Source: Rhizobiaceae bacterium (GTDB taxonomy: Bacteria; Pseudomonadota; Alphaproteobacteria; Rhizobiales; Rhizobiaceae). Taken from it: a DNA stretch of 64,000 nucleotides. The stretch spans positions 1-64,000 of the forward strand of contig JAMLJD010000003.1 in the NCBI GenBank assembly GCA_023953775.1, in the 5' to 3' direction. The notes beneath the pieces were generated by a model that was not told the origin of the DNA, made no database searches, and was given only the letters and a program-made list of their open reading frames with translations. A program made the translations under genes and the position numbers. Below, piece by piece: positions 1 through 8,923 of this stretch (its first letter is position 1; the number at the start of each line of letters is the position of its first letter).

Positions 1-654
1 GCCGCAATGGCTGCCCTCAACCTCAATGTTCTCGGCCAATGGCCCCTCGCGCTCCATGCAGGTCTGCCAGGCGCAGATGCCGTCGGTACGGCTGTAGATG
101 GCCGTGGTCGGTACCGGCGGCGGCTCGGAAATCGCGCCGCCCATGTGTCGCTCTCGGTCGTCTACCTTGTGGCCGGACGTGAATTCATAGAGCTTCCAGG
201 CATTGGTGGCGCGCGGATCGCCGCCGAACGGGCTGCCCAGCGTGATGACCGATCGGACACGTTCGGGCATCATCTTGGCGAGCTGGCGCGCGTAAATCCC
301 GCCAAGGCTCCAGCCGACGAGGCTGACCTTGCGACCATGCTCCTCGTGGATGCGCTCGACATGGTCCATCATGCGCTTTTCGATGCCCGGCAGCGGGCCG
401 TAGTTGCGGCCGAGTTCCCAGCCGTGGACGGCATAGCCCTTGGCCTTGAGGAACCTGCGCAGGGCGATCGTCGACCGGTCGCTCGTAACCAGCCCCGGAA
501 AGACGATCACGGGGTGGCCGTCACCACGCGGCGTGGTCGCGAGAAGCAGCGGCAAGCTGGCCACGAAGCCGGCAAGTTCCGGGAAAGTTCGCAGTTCCAA
601 GGCGAAAAGCAGCTTGGACGGCGGCTTCATGGTCTGGTGTTCGGCGTAGGCCAT
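1..654 (-). CDS. Alpha/beta hydrolase (lipase/esterase-like), 3' end outside window
   Basis: Reading frame open from an ATG at 654 down to base 1, 218 codons, with no stop inside the window, so the C-terminus is missing. The protein starts MAYAEHQTMKPPSK. It holds a typical hydrolase nucleophile elbow, G-W-S-L-G-G, after the segment KVSLV, and ends at the window edge in a GSHCG sequence that resembles the catalytic-histidine loop of PGAP1-like lipases. A stretch reading VIVFPGL fits the oxyanion-hole strand. It lies 86 bp downstream of the WS/DGAT gene on the same strand, so it may be co-transcribed and act on lipid esters. The exact substrate cannot be told from sequence. Confidence 0.8.
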   Translation of the reverse strand, partial: MAYAEHQTMKPPSKLLFALELRTFPELAGFVASLPLLLATTPRGDGHPVIVFPGLVTSDRSTIALRRFLKAKGYAVHGWELGRNYGPLPGIEKRMMDHVERIHEEHGRKVSLVGWSLGGIYARQLAKMMPERVRSVITLGSPFGGDPRATNAWKLYEFTSGHKVDDRERHMGGAISEPPPVPTTAIYSRTDGICAWQTCMEREGPLAENIEVEGSHCG

Positions 655-740
655 CTGGTTTCCTGTCGTCTAGGGGTGGGCCGACTCGTGGCGCATACTC
701 TCACAACATATGGTGTTCCGGTTTCCGAATTGCTTCAAGT

Positions 741-2198
741 TCAGGTTGAAGCCTCCTTGCCGGCGGTGGGCATTGCGGCGAGGGCAGCCTGCTTGAGAGT
801 TTCCAGGGCCGGTTCAAAGAGGTCGGCCAGATCGGCGATGTCGGGCACCGCCTTGCTGCATGCGGTGAGCCCGAAGTCGAGATCGCCCTGGTAGGATTGC
901 ACGGTGATGTTCAGCGCGATGCCGTGGACCGGGATCGAGACCGGCCACATTGCGAGGATTCTGGCGCCGGCGCAAAATAGCGGTACAGGGGGTCCCGGTA
1001 CGTTGGAAATGGTGACGTTGATCGCCTGCGGCAGCACGTCCGCGAGCCCGGTGCGGCCGTAAAGTTGCGCGAGGCCGGGCAGCAGGACCGGCGCTCCCAG
1101 CATGGAGAAGTCCTTCGGCGCGACGTCCTTGACGCTGCCGGCCAGTGTCTTCGATCCTCCCGACGCCTTGCGGATCGCCTCCAACCGCTCCAGCGGGTCG
1201 GCGATCTGCGTGGCGATCTGGCAGTTCATGCCGAAGACCTGGTTGTTGCTCTCCGTATTGCCCGGCGTGCGCAGCGAAATCGGTACGAAGGCCACAAGCG
1301 GCCGGTCGGGCAGGGCATCGTGGCCGGCCAGATAATCGCGCAGCGCTCCGGCGCAGATCGCCATCACGATATCGTTGATCTTGGCGCCCGTAGCCTTGGA
1401 GATCGCCTTGGCGTCGGACAGCGACAGCTTGCGCGCCGCGAATGCCCGCTTGCCGGTGATCGTGGCGTTGAACGGCGTCTTGGGCGCCATGATCTCCGTG
1501 AAGCCGGGGAGGTCGCCGATCCGCGCCGCGCCACTTTGGGCGCCTGCCGCCAGCATGCCGACGGCCGTGTTCAGCATTTGCGGCATGGCCTCCAGCGCCT
1601 TGAAATGCTGACGTGTCAGGCTCGCCACGAAGTCATGGACGCCGAGCACCGCGCGTTCTTCGATGGTCGGCTTGCGCGGTTTCGGCGGCTTTGCCGGCCG
1701 CGGCTTCACGGCATGCGGTTTCGGGCCCAGGTCGTAAAGCGCGGCGGCGATGACCATGCCCGCGCCGCCGTCGACAGCGGCATGATGCACTTTGGAGTAA
1801 ATCGCGACATTGCCGTCGTCGAGACCCTCGACGACGGTGAACTGCCACAGCGGCCGCGAGCGATCGAGCGGCGTGGAATGCAGCTCGCCGACCAGCGCCT
1901 CGAGCTGCTCGAAGCTTCCGGGTTCGGCGAGTACATGGCGGCGGATGTGATAATCGTAGTCGATCTCGTCGACATCGACCCAACCGGGATGATCCAGTTC
2001 GAAGACCGTCCGCGCCAGCCGCTTCTCGAAGATCGGCGCTAAATGGATGCGACCCTTGAAGAAGTCGACGAAATGGCCGTGGAAGGTGCCTGAAAGGTTC
2101 TCCGGAGGCTCGAACAGCGTCAGGCCCGCGACATGCATGGGCGTTTCCGGCGTTTCCATGTAGAGAAACGTCGCGTCGAGGCCCGTAAGCTGCTTCAT
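741..2198 (-). CDS. WS/DGAT family O-acyltransferase (wax ester synthase / diacylglycerol acyltransferase)
   Basis: Protein of 485 residues, the usual length for bacterial wax ester synthase/acyl-CoA:diacylglycerol acyltransferases. These join fatty acyl-CoA to a long-chain alcohol or diacylglycerol at the inner membrane or lipid-droplet surface. The acyltransferase motif HHAAVDG is at residues 138-144 (family consensus HHxxxDG). The N-terminus MKQLTGLDATF and the PLW...HSTPLDRSRP segment are typical of the family. The start at 2198 is chosen over an upstream in-frame ATG (2291) because GGGAGG sits just before it and the extra residues do not look like family sequence. It is divergent from the PHA genes, so two storage-polymer systems share one intergenic region. 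Confidence 0.9.
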   Translation of the reverse strand: MKQLTGLDATFLYMETPETPMHVAGLTLFEPPENLSGTFHGHFVDFFKGRIHLAPIFEKRLARTVFELDHPGWVDVDEIDYDYHIRRHVLAEPGSFEQLEALVGELHSTPLDRSRPLWQFTVVEGLDDGNVAIYSKVHHAAVDGGAGMVIAAALYDLGPKPHAVKPRPAKPPKPRKPTIEERAVLGVHDFVASLTRQHFKALEAMPQMLNTAVGMLAAGAQSGAARIGDLPGFTEIMAPKTPFNATITGKRAFAARKLSLSDAKAISKATGAKINDIVMAICAGALRDYLAGHDALPDRPLVAFVPISLRTPGNTESNNQVFGMNCQIATQIADPLERLEAIRKASGGSKTLAGSVKDVAPKDFSMLGAPVLLPGLAQLYGRTGLADVLPQAINVTISNVPGPPVPLFCAGARILAMWPVSIPVHGIALNITVQSYQGDLDFGLTACSKAVPDIADLADLFEPALETLKQAALAAMPTAGKEAST

Positions 2199-2366
2199 GC
2201 GTTCCTCCCGAACCCGTTTTCGGGCAGCCGCCTCGTGCGATGCGAAACGGTCGTTTGTGGCGATCATTCGCGCAAAATCGGCTGAAAGCAAGCACTTCCG
2301 ACCTTCAAGCGACAGGGCCGGTATTCCCCAGCGTCAATCGAAACGAGGACTCGAAAGCGCTTTGCT

Positions 2367-2380
2367 TGCGTGCCGACGCA
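2367..2380. promoter_or_regulatory. Small inverted repeat in divergent WS/DGAT - MaoC promoter region
   Basis: TGCGT, four spacer bases GCCG, then ACGCA: a perfect 5+4+5 inverted repeat about 45 bp before the MaoC start, in the 225-bp gap between the divergent storage-lipid genes. It could be an operator for a PHA regulator, but the repeat is short and no regulator gene is nearby. Visible in sequence; function is inference. Confidence 0.25.
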
Positions 2381-2423
2381 CTCTAGATTGATTGTGAAAG
2401 GCATGCGGATCGAAGGAGGAACG

Positions 2424-2912
2424 ATGACGCAGTCGCCCTATACTTTCGCCACCATGAAAGACCATATCGGGTCGGAACTCGGCGTTTCGAGCTGGGTCAC
2501 CGTCGACCAGACGATGATCAACCAGTTTGCCGAATGCACCAATGACCACCAGTGGATTCACGTCGACGTCGATCGTGCGAAGCGCGAAAGCCCTTTTGGC
2601 GCGCCTGTTGCGCACGGCTATCTGACGCTCTCGCTGATCGCCGGCATGAGCTACGAAATCGGCGCCAAGCCGGAAGGCACGGTCGCCGCGTTCAACTACG
2701 GCATGGACAAGGTGCGCTTCATCGCGCCGGTCAAGGTCGGTTCGAAGGTAAGGCTGCGCTCGACCTTGATGGCGTTCGACGAGAAGGGCCCCGGCCAGTA
2801 TCTCATGAAGTCGAACAACGTCCTGGAAATAGAGGGCGAGGACAAGCCGGCGCTGATCGCCGAAACGCTCGCGATGCTCGTCGCCGGCCCTCCGCCGCGA
2901 AAGGGAGGCTGA
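2424..2912 (+). CDS. MaoC/NodN-like hot-dog dehydratase (candidate (R)-enoyl-CoA hydratase, PhaJ role)
   Basis: 162-residue single-domain MaoC protein. The hydratase signature appears as T-N-D-H-Q-W-I-H-V-D; the Asp and the His five residues later are the catalytic pair of (R)-specific enoyl-CoA hydratases. The NDHQWIHVD form is most like NodN-type members. GYLTLSLI follows, as expected for the substrate-tunnel helix. The ATG at 2424 has GGAGGA directly upstream and is preferred to an upstream ATG at 2370. The stop is 3 bp before the PHA synthase start, so the two are translationally coupled. Context suggests it supplies (R)-3-hydroxyacyl-CoA from beta-oxidation to the synthase. That role is inference; the family assignment is firm. 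Confidence 0.9.
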   Translation: MTQSPYTFATMKDHIGSELGVSSWVTVDQTMINQFAECTNDHQWIHVDVDRAKRESPFGAPVAHGYLTLSLIAGMSYEIGAKPEGTVAAFNYGMDKVRFIAPVKVGSKVRLRSTLMAFDEKGPGQYLMKSNNVLEIEGEDKPALIAETLAMLVAGPPPRKGG

Positions 2913-2915
2913 GCC

Positions 2916-4634
2916 ATGGCGAAGAAGACGAGCAGCCGCCGGGACGACGACAAGACGCTTGCAGACGAGATCGCCGAGGATGCAGCGCAGAACACGCTGG
3001 CGCTCAACCCTCTGGTCGGCGTCCGCTCCGAGGACCTGATGAACGCGGCCGGCGCGGTCGTGCGCGCCATTGCCGGGCAGCCGCAGAACCTCGTGCAGCA
3101 ATGGATGAGTTTTGCAGGCGAGCTGGGCAAGATCGCCACCGGGCAGTCGGAGATCGCCCCCGATCCCAAGGACCGGCGCTTCGCCGATCCCGCCTGGAAG
3201 TCGAGCGGCGTCCACAAGACGCTGATGCAGTCCTACATGGCGTGGGGCAAGGCGGTGACGGAGCTGGTGGCCAAGACAGATTTGCCGGACCAGGACGCGG
3301 CGCGCGCGCGCCTCGTCACCTCGATCTTCGTCGATGCCATGGCGCCGTCCAACAATCTGCTCGCCAACCCGACGGCCCTGAAGACGCTGGTCGACACCGG
3401 CGGCAAGAGTGCGGTCAGCGGACTCAAGAACTTCCTCGACGACATGACCCGCAATGGCGGCCTGCCGTCATCCGTCGACGCCTCCAAATTCAAGGTTGGC
3501 GAGAACCTTGCCAACTCGCCGGGCACGGTGGTCTTCCGCAACGATGTGCTGGAGCTCGTCCACTACACAGCGACGACGGACAAGGTCCATCAAAGGCCGC
3601 TGCTCGTGGTGCCGCCGCAGATCAACAAGTACTATTCGGTCGATCTGTCGCCGGACAAGAGCATGATCAAGTTCCTGCTCGCCAACGGCATCCAGCCCTA
3701 CTGCATCTCGTGGCGCAATCCGACGCCGGAGCATCGCGACTGGGGGCTCGACACCTACATCACTGCGCTCGACGAGGCCTGCGACGCGGCCCGCGACATC
3801 ACCGGCGCGGACACCGTCAACATCATGGGCTCGTGCTCGGGCGGCATCACGGTGTCTACCTATGTCGGCTGGCTGGCGGGCAAGGGCGAAAAGAAGATCA
3901 ACGCCGTGCTGCTCGCCGTGTGCGTGCTCGACACGATGGCTGCGACCGACAATGATTTCGCTGCGCTTGTGACGCCTGAAAGCCTGATGGCGGCGAAGCA
4001 GATGTCTGCGGCGCGCGGCATCCTCGACGGCCAGGACATGGCGAAGATGTTCGCCTGGATGCGGCCAAACGACCTCATATGGAACTACTGGGTCAACAAC
4101 TACCTGTTGGGAAACCAGCCGCCGGCCTTCGACGTGCTCTACTGGAACGCGGACACGACCCGGCTTCCGGCGCGACTGCACGCCGATTTCCTCGACCTGA
4201 TCTTCACCAACCCGTTCCTCAATCCGGGCAAGATGTCGATCCACGGCGTGCCGATCGACATGCGCAAGGTGAAGCACGAAGCCTATGTGATCGGTGGGAC
4301 GACCGATCACATCACGCCCTGGAAGGCCGTCTACCAGACCGCCCGTATCTTCGGCGACAAGACGCAGTTCATCCTGTCCAATTCCGGCCATCTGCAGAGC
4401 CTGCTCAACCCGCCCGGCAATCCGAAGGCCTGGTACGTCAAGGGCACGGCCAACAAGAAGGACGCCGATGCCTGGGCGGCCGGAGCCGAGAAGAAGGAAG
4501 GAAGCTGGTGGCTCGACTGGGCGGAGTATCTCAAGTCGCGGTCGGGCGACGAAGTCGATGCGCCGAAAGCGCCGGGAAACAAGACGTACAAGCCGCTCGG
4601 ACCCGCGCCGGGCACTTATGTGTTCGAGCCTTGA
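2916..4634 (+). CDS. phaC: Poly(3-hydroxyalkanoate) synthase, class I/II-like
   Basis: 572 residues, the usual size of single-subunit PHA synthases, which polymerise (R)-3-hydroxyacyl-CoA at the granule surface. The PhaC box is G-S-C-S-G-G with the nucleophile at Cys307. The general-base Asp lies in GGTTDHITPWK and the His in NSGHLQSLLNP. The segments PPQINKYY and ISWRNPTPEHRDWGLDTY closely recall the Pseudomonas medium-chain-length (class II) enzymes. The N-terminal 30 residues are highly charged and probably disordered. The ATG at 2916 follows GGGAGG. It sits between a MaoC dehydratase and a PhaZ-type depolymerase. Substrate chain length is inferred, not shown. Confidence 0.92.
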   Translation: MAKKTSSRRDDDKTLADEIAEDAAQNTLALNPLVGVRSEDLMNAAGAVVRAIAGQPQNLVQQWMSFAGELGKIATGQSEIAPDPKDRRFADPAWKSSGVHKTLMQSYMAWGKAVTELVAKTDLPDQDAARARLVTSIFVDAMAPSNNLLANPTALKTLVDTGGKSAVSGLKNFLDDMTRNGGLPSSVDASKFKVGENLANSPGTVVFRNDVLELVHYTATTDKVHQRPLLVVPPQINKYYSVDLSPDKSMIKFLLANGIQPYCISWRNPTPEHRDWGLDTYITALDEACDAARDITGADTVNIMGSCSGGITVSTYVGWLAGKGEKKINAVLLAVCVLDTMAATDNDFAALVTPESLMAAKQMSAARGILDGQDMAKMFAWMRPNDLIWNYWVNNYLLGNQPPAFDVLYWNADTTRLPARLHADFLDLIFTNPFLNPGKMSIHGVPIDMRKVKHEAYVIGGTTDHITPWKAVYQTARIFGDKTQFILSNSGHLQSLLNPPGNPKAWYVKGTANKKDADAWAAGAEKKEGSWWLDWAEYLKSRSGDEVDAPKAPGNKTYKPLGPAPGTYVFEP

Positions 4635-4668
4635 GCGCACCGCACCTGCATAAACGGGGGAACTGACC

Positions 4669-5502
4669 ATGGCCGTGGCCGAGAAGAAGCGCGGCCGCAC
4701 CGCGCAGGGTATCGACATCCGCATGATCGACGTCGACGGGCAGATGCTGCGCGTCGGAATTCGCGAGGGTGCATCGAAGCGGCCGCCGCTGATGATGTTC
4801 AACGGCATCGGTGCCAATCTCGAACTCGCCGAGCCGTTCATGCTGGCGCTGGACGACACCGGCACGATCATCTTCGACGTGCCGGGGGTCGGCGGCTCGC
4901 CGCTGCCGTCACTGCCCTACAGGCCCTCGACGCTGGCGCGCATGGCGCGGCGGCTGCTCGAGATTCTCGGCCACGAGCAGGCCGATATCTCCGGCGTGTC
5001 GTGGGGCGGCGGACTGGCGCAGCAATTCGCGCGACAGTATCCCGGCCATTGCCGCAAGCTGATACTGGCGGCGACCGCGCCGGGCTGGACCATGGTGCCA
5101 GGGTCGCCTTCGGTTCTGTCCAAGATGGCGAGCGTTCGCCGCTATACCGATCCCAGCTATATGCGGACCATCGCGGCCGACATATATGGCGGCGCGTTTC
5201 GCACCGACCCGACGCTGATTGCGCGCCATGCCACGGCGATGAAGGGCGCAACGCAGTACGGCTACACGCTGCAGCTTCTGGCGATGACGGGCTGGACCAG
5301 CCTGCCGTGGTTGTGGACGCTGCCGCAACCCACGCTGGTGATGGCTGGGACCGACGATCCGCTGGTCCCCGTGGTCAACGCAAAGGTCCTTGCCCGGATG
5401 ATCCCGAACGCGCGGCTGCATCTCGTCGACGAAGGGCATCTGTTCCTGGTCACGCAGCCGAAGGAATCGGCCGAGATCATCGAGGCCTTCCTGCGTGAAT
5501 AG
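4669..5502 (+). CDS. phaZ: Intracellular PHA depolymerase (PhaZ, Pseudomonas mcl type)
   Basis: 277-residue alpha/beta hydrolase. Residues FNGIGANLEL, FDVPGVGGS, ISGVSWGGGLAQQFA and EGHLFLV match my memory of Pseudomonas putida PhaZ strongly, in the same order and spacing. The nucleophile is Ser111 in G-V-S-W-G; the acid is in AGTDDPLVP and the base in EGHLF. The enzyme cleaves stored PHA to 3-hydroxy acids, letting the operon both make and mobilise polymer. The gap to phaC is 34 bp. It converges on the GST gene at 5551. The family call is firm; preference for medium-chain polymer is inference. Confidence 0.9.
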   Translation: MAVAEKKRGRTAQGIDIRMIDVDGQMLRVGIREGASKRPPLMMFNGIGANLELAEPFMLALDDTGTIIFDVPGVGGSPLPSLPYRPSTLARMARRLLEILGHEQADISGVSWGGGLAQQFARQYPGHCRKLILAATAPGWTMVPGSPSVLSKMASVRRYTDPSYMRTIAADIYGGAFRTDPTLIARHATAMKGATQYGYTLQLLAMTGWTSLPWLWTLPQPTLVMAGTDDPLVPVVNAKVLARMIPNARLHLVDEGHLFLVTQPKESAEIIEAFLRE

Positions 5503-5550
5503 GCGATAAGGACAGACCAGCCTTTGATCGTAAGGATACGCGGCGGCGGT

Positions 5551-6198
5551 CTATTCCGCGTCGGGCTGCCTGGCCGGTGCGGCATCGGCAAAGGCCGGGA
5601 GTTCCATGGCCGCGTCGCGAATGCGTGAGATGACGGGGTAGGGGCTCATGTCGACGTTGAAACGCGCATTGTTGGCAACCTGCGCAACCAGGCAGATGTC
5701 GGCCATGCCGGGCTCGCTGCCATGGCAGAAACGACCGGTTTCGGGGCTTGACGCGAGAGTCGATTCAAGCGGTTCGAAGGTTTCGTTCACCCAGTGCCGG
5801 AACCAGTCGGCGATCTCCGTGTCGTCTGCGCCGTAGCGCGATCGCAGGGCGTTGAGGATTCGCAGATTGTTCACCGGGTGGATCTCGCAGGCGATCATCT
5901 GCGACAGCGAGCGGACGCGGGCGCGGCCGCGCGGATCGGCAGGCAGGAGAGGCGGTTCGGGCACGGTCTCGTCAAGGAATTCCATGATCGCCAGCGATTG
6001 CGAGATCACCGTGCCGTCAGGCCACACCAGCGTCGGGACGAGGCCTTGCGGATTGATGGCCAGGAACTCGGGCGCCCGATGCTCGCCATGACGCAGATGG
6101 TGGGCGACGTAGTCGTAGTCCACACCCTTCAGCGCCAACGCGATCCGCACCCGGTAGGAGGTCGAGGAGCGGAAATAGTTGTGCAGGACGGGTTTCAT
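5551..6198 (-). CDS. maiA: Maleylacetoacetate isomerase-like zeta-class glutathione S-transferase
   Basis: 215 residues. The N-terminal thioredoxin fold opens with the zeta-class active-site sequence RSSTSYRVRIALALKG, followed by INPQGLVPTL and the glutathione-binding SQSLAIMEFLDE. The all-helical C-terminal half contains CEIHPVNNLRIL, typical of maleylacetoacetate isomerase, which converts maleylacetoacetate to fumarylacetoacetate in tyrosine/homogentisate breakdown. No homogentisate pathway gene is beside it, so the substrate is a family-level inference. It stands between phaZ (convergent) and the terminator of the ectoine operon. Confidence 0.85.
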   Translation of the reverse strand: MKPVLHNYFRSSTSYRVRIALALKGVDYDYVAHHLRHGEHRAPEFLAINPQGLVPTLVWPDGTVISQSLAIMEFLDETVPEPPLLPADPRGRARVRSLSQMIACEIHPVNNLRILNALRSRYGADDTEIADWFRHWVNETFEPLESTLASSPETGRFCHGSEPGMADICLVAQVANNARFNVDMSPYPVISRIRDAAMELPAFADAAPARQPDAE

Positions 6199-6278
6199 GG
6201 CTTCCTCCCACGCAGCGACGCTGCCGCATCATTGCGCTTCCTGCCAACTTCAACAAGCCGCCGAATGACGGGTCGCAG

Positions 6279-6302
6279 GCGGAGAGGCCGGCGCCTCTCC
6301 GC
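6279..6302. terminator. Perfect hairpin after the ectoine operon (candidate terminator)
   Basis: Arms GCGGAGAGGC (6279-6288) and GCCTCTCCGC (6293-6302) with a CGGC loop form a perfect 10-bp GC-rich stem 18 bp past the doeD stop. There is no clear T run on either side, so it may act as an RNA 3'-end stabiliser rather than a classic intrinsic terminator. Confidence 0.5.
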
Positions 6303-6320
6303 TGGCCTCGCGGAGAAGGC

Positions 6321-7691
6321 CTAACCCAGAACCGATCCGACTGCTTCGGCTGTCTTGCCGACGATCTCGTCGGCTTCCGCACGCGTCAGGCATAGCGGCG
6401 GCGCGAAGCCCAGAATGTCGCCCTGCGGCATGGCACGCGCGATGATGCCGAGCTTGAGGAGCGCTGCGGACATCTGCGGGCCGATCTTCCTGGATGGATC
6501 GAAGAAGGTGCGCTTGTCCCTGTCCTCGACGAATTCGACGGCGCACAGCATACCTTCGCCACGCACGTCGCCGACATGAGCATGCCCGGATAGTGCGTCC
6601 TTCATCGCGGCATTGAAGTACGCGCCGGTCTCGCCGGCGTTCTTCACAAGGCCGAGGCTGTCGATCAGCTTCAGATTGGCGACGCCGGCCGCGGCGCCGA
6701 TCGGATGCGCGGAATAGGTCCAGCCGTGACCGATGGGGCCATTCTCGTCGGTGCCCTTCTCCAGCACTTTCCAGACCTTGTCGCCGACGATCGAACCGGA
6801 AAGCGGCGCGTAGGCCGAAGTCAGGCCCTTGGCGATGGTGATGATATCGGCCTCAATGCCGTAGTGGCCGGAGCCGAACATCGAACCGAGACGGCCGAAG
6901 CCGGTCACCACTTCGTCGGCGATGAGCAGGATGTCGTGCCTCTTCAGCACCTTCTGGATCGCCTCCCAGTAGCCCGCTGGCGGCGGCACGATACCGCCGG
7001 TGCCCAGAACCGGTTCGCCGATGAAGGCCGCGATGGTGTCAGCGCCCTCGCGTTCGATCAGATGTTCCAGCTCGTTGGCGCAGTGGGCGACGAAGTCGGC
7101 CTCGCTCATGCCGAGGTCGGGCCGGCGGTAGTAGTAGGGCGCCTCGGTGTGGAGGATCCGGTCGAGCGGCAGGTCGAACTTCTTGTGGAACAGCTCGAGA
7201 CCGGTCAGCGATCCGGTGACGAGGCCCGAACCGTGATAGCCGCGCCAGCGCGAGATGATCTTCTTCTTTTCCGGGCGGCCGAGGATGTTGTTGTAGTACC
7301 AGACCAGCTTGACGTTGGTCTCGTTGGCGTCCGATCCACCGAGGCCGAAATATACCTTGGACATGTTTTCCGGTGCGCGGTCGAGCACCATCTTGGCGAG
7401 TGTGATCGAGGCTTCGGTGCCATGGCCGACATAGGCGTGGTAATAGGCGAGCTCCTTCGCCTGTTCAGCGATCGCCTCGGCGATTTCCTTGCGGCCATAG
7501 CCGACATTGACGCAGTAAAGCCCGGCGAAGGCATCGAGCAGGCGGTTGCCGTCACGGTCCTCGATATGAACGCCCGAGCCGCCGGTAATGATGCGATTGG
7601 CGCTCTCGCCGCGCGCATGCTGGCCGAGATGGGTCGAGGGATGGAAAAAGTTCTCGCGGTCCCACTGGTCCAGCGTGTCGTTCCTCAGCAT
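6321..7691 (-). CDS. doeD: Class III aminotransferase, probable diaminobutyrate transaminase of ectoine catabolism (DoeD/Atf)
   Basis: 456-residue PLP-dependent class III aminotransferase. The PLP region reads [15 protein letters not shown], and the Schiff-base lysine is in [15 protein letters not shown]. The size fits DoeD, which in Halomonas moves the amino group of L-2,4-diaminobutyrate to give aspartate semialdehyde. By fold alone it could equally be an omega-amino acid:pyruvate transaminase. The placement as last gene of an ehu-eut-doeX-doeC operon, as atf follows ssd in marine Rhodobacterales, supports the diaminobutyrate role. The gap to the preceding gene is 10 bp. Family firm, substrate inferred from context. 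Confidence 0.8.
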   Translation of the reverse strand: MLRNDTLDQWDRENFFHPSTHLGQHARGESANRIITGGSGVHIEDRDGNRLLDAFAGLYCVNVGYGRKEIAEAIAEQAKELAYYHAYVGHGTEASITLAKMVLDRAPENMSKVYFGLGGSDANETNVKLVWYYNNILGRPEKKKIISRWRGYHGSGLVTGSLTGLELFHKKFDLPLDRILHTEAPYYYRRPDLGMSEADFVAHCANELEHLIEREGADTIAAFIGEPVLGTGGIVPPPAGYWEAIQKVLKRHDILLIADEVVTGFGRLGSMFGSGHYGIEADIITIAKGLTSAYAPLSGSIVGDKVWKVLEKGTDENGPIGHGWTYSAHPIGAAAGVANLKLIDSLGLVKNAGETGAYFNAAMKDALSGHAHVGDVRGEGMLCAVEFVEDRDKRTFFDPSRKIGPQMSAALLKLGIIARAMPQGDILGFAPPLCLTRAEADEIVGKTAEAVGSVLG

Positions 7692-7701
7692 TCTTTTTCT
7701 C

Positions 7702-8916
7702 CTATCTGATCGTGGGGCCGTTCGGGGTGCGGGTCAGGACCTCGGCGCGGTCGGGGCCGAGCAGAACCGCGTTTGAAAGGAAGTAGTCGCCACGTCCGGT
7801 TCCCATGAGCCAGGACAGGATGTGAAAACTCATACCCTGGCGGATCTCCAGCTCGGAATCGTGGCGCAGGCCGGTCACCTTGTTGCCGCCGGTCCATGAG
7901 GGCGGAAAGCCGATACCGACGCAGTAGCCGCAATGGTGACGGCGGTAGCGCGAGAGCCCGGCATCGTCGACGACCGCCTGCCACGCCGCGTAGACGTCAC
8001 GTGCCCTTATACCCGGCTTCAGCGCCGCAAGCACGGCGTCGAAGGCGCTCCTCGCCGTTTCGGCCATCCGCGCGTCCTCGTCGCGGATCGTACCGACGTG
8101 AACGAGCCGTCCCAACGGAGCGTGATAGCGCGACACGCAGCCGGACAGTTCCAGAAAGACGGGTTCGCCGGCGCGGTATGTACCTTCGCCCCAGGTCGCG
8201 TGCTCCTCGCCGAGGCGCGAGCCGGGCCGGATAAACGGCCCGAAGCCCGGTGCCGCGCCGCCGGCGCGGATCATGGCCGCGTGGCATTCCGCGACCACAT
8301 CGCGTTCGCTCGCGCCATCATGGATCGCCTCCATCGCGGCAGCAGCGGCCGCGTCGGATACCTCTGCAGCCCTGCGCATGAGGGCCTGCTCGGCGGGCGA
8401 CTTGACCAGCCGAAGATCGTCGGCCATTCCGGTGATGTCGACCCATTCCGCATCGTCGATGCTCTGCCGCAACGCATGACCGAAGCCGTAGGAGTGGCCT
8501 GCGGACCAGGTCTCGACGCCGATGCGGCGCAGGCCGGGCGAGCGGCCGTCGACGGCGTCGATCACCTCCGCGAGGACGGCCTTGGAGCGTTCCTTGGCGC
8601 CGAAGCTGTCCCGCAGCGTGCGCACGGCGAGGTCTGCCACTGTCTCGCTGTCATCGTGGCCGCGAAAAAGCGCGTTGCGGACCTGCTTCTCGATCGAGAC
8701 CCGTTCCATCTGGCGCGTGATCAGCACCATCTCGCCGTCCGCCGGGACGACAAGAAGATGCGGCGCGAAATAGCCCCAATGGTCGAGCCCGGTGAGGTAG
8801 AAGATGTTCTCCGGAGTGGAGAAAAGCGCGATCTCGAGATCGCGCTCCGCCATCTTTCCGCGGATCGACGCCAGCCGGTTGCCCAGTTCCTCGTCGTTGA
8901 AGGGATTTGCGAACAT
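7702..8916 (-). CDS. Creatinase-fold (M24) hydrolase, divergent paralogue of ectoine hydrolase DoeA
   Basis: 404 residues: an N-terminal creatinase-type domain and a C-terminal pita-bread domain. It lacks the metal-ligand Asp pair of true M24 peptidases. Instead, around residues 254-267, it has [14 protein letters not shown], with Glu256 in place of the first Asp. The DoeA-type gene at 16293 has the matching F-F-E-I-A-G-C-Y-R-R-Y-H-V-P. Both also share GI-x-(F/Y)-PP-x-W and G-M-x-FH near the C-terminus. Thus it is probably a ring-opening amidohydrolase of the ectoine hydrolase group and not a dipeptidase. It sits between doeC and doeD with gaps of 7 and 10 bp. Its substrate (hydroxyectoine or another cyclic amidine) is unknown. 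Confidence 0.8.
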   Translation of the reverse strand: MFANPFNDEELGNRLASIRGKMAERDLEIALFSTPENIFYLTGLDHWGYFAPHLLVVPADGEMVLITRQMERVSIEKQVRNALFRGHDDSETVADLAVRTLRDSFGAKERSKAVLAEVIDAVDGRSPGLRRIGVETWSAGHSYGFGHALRQSIDDAEWVDITGMADDLRLVKSPAEQALMRRAAEVSDAAAAAAMEAIHDGASERDVVAECHAAMIRAGGAAPGFGPFIRPGSRLGEEHATWGEGTYRAGEPVFLELSGCVSRYHAPLGRLVHVGTIRDEDARMAETARSAFDAVLAALKPGIRARDVYAAWQAVVDDAGLSRYRRHHCGYCVGIGFPPSWTGGNKVTGLRHDSELEIRQGMSFHILSWLMGTGRGDYFLSNAVLLGPDRAEVLTRTPNGPTIR

Positions 8917-8923
8917 CCGGTAC

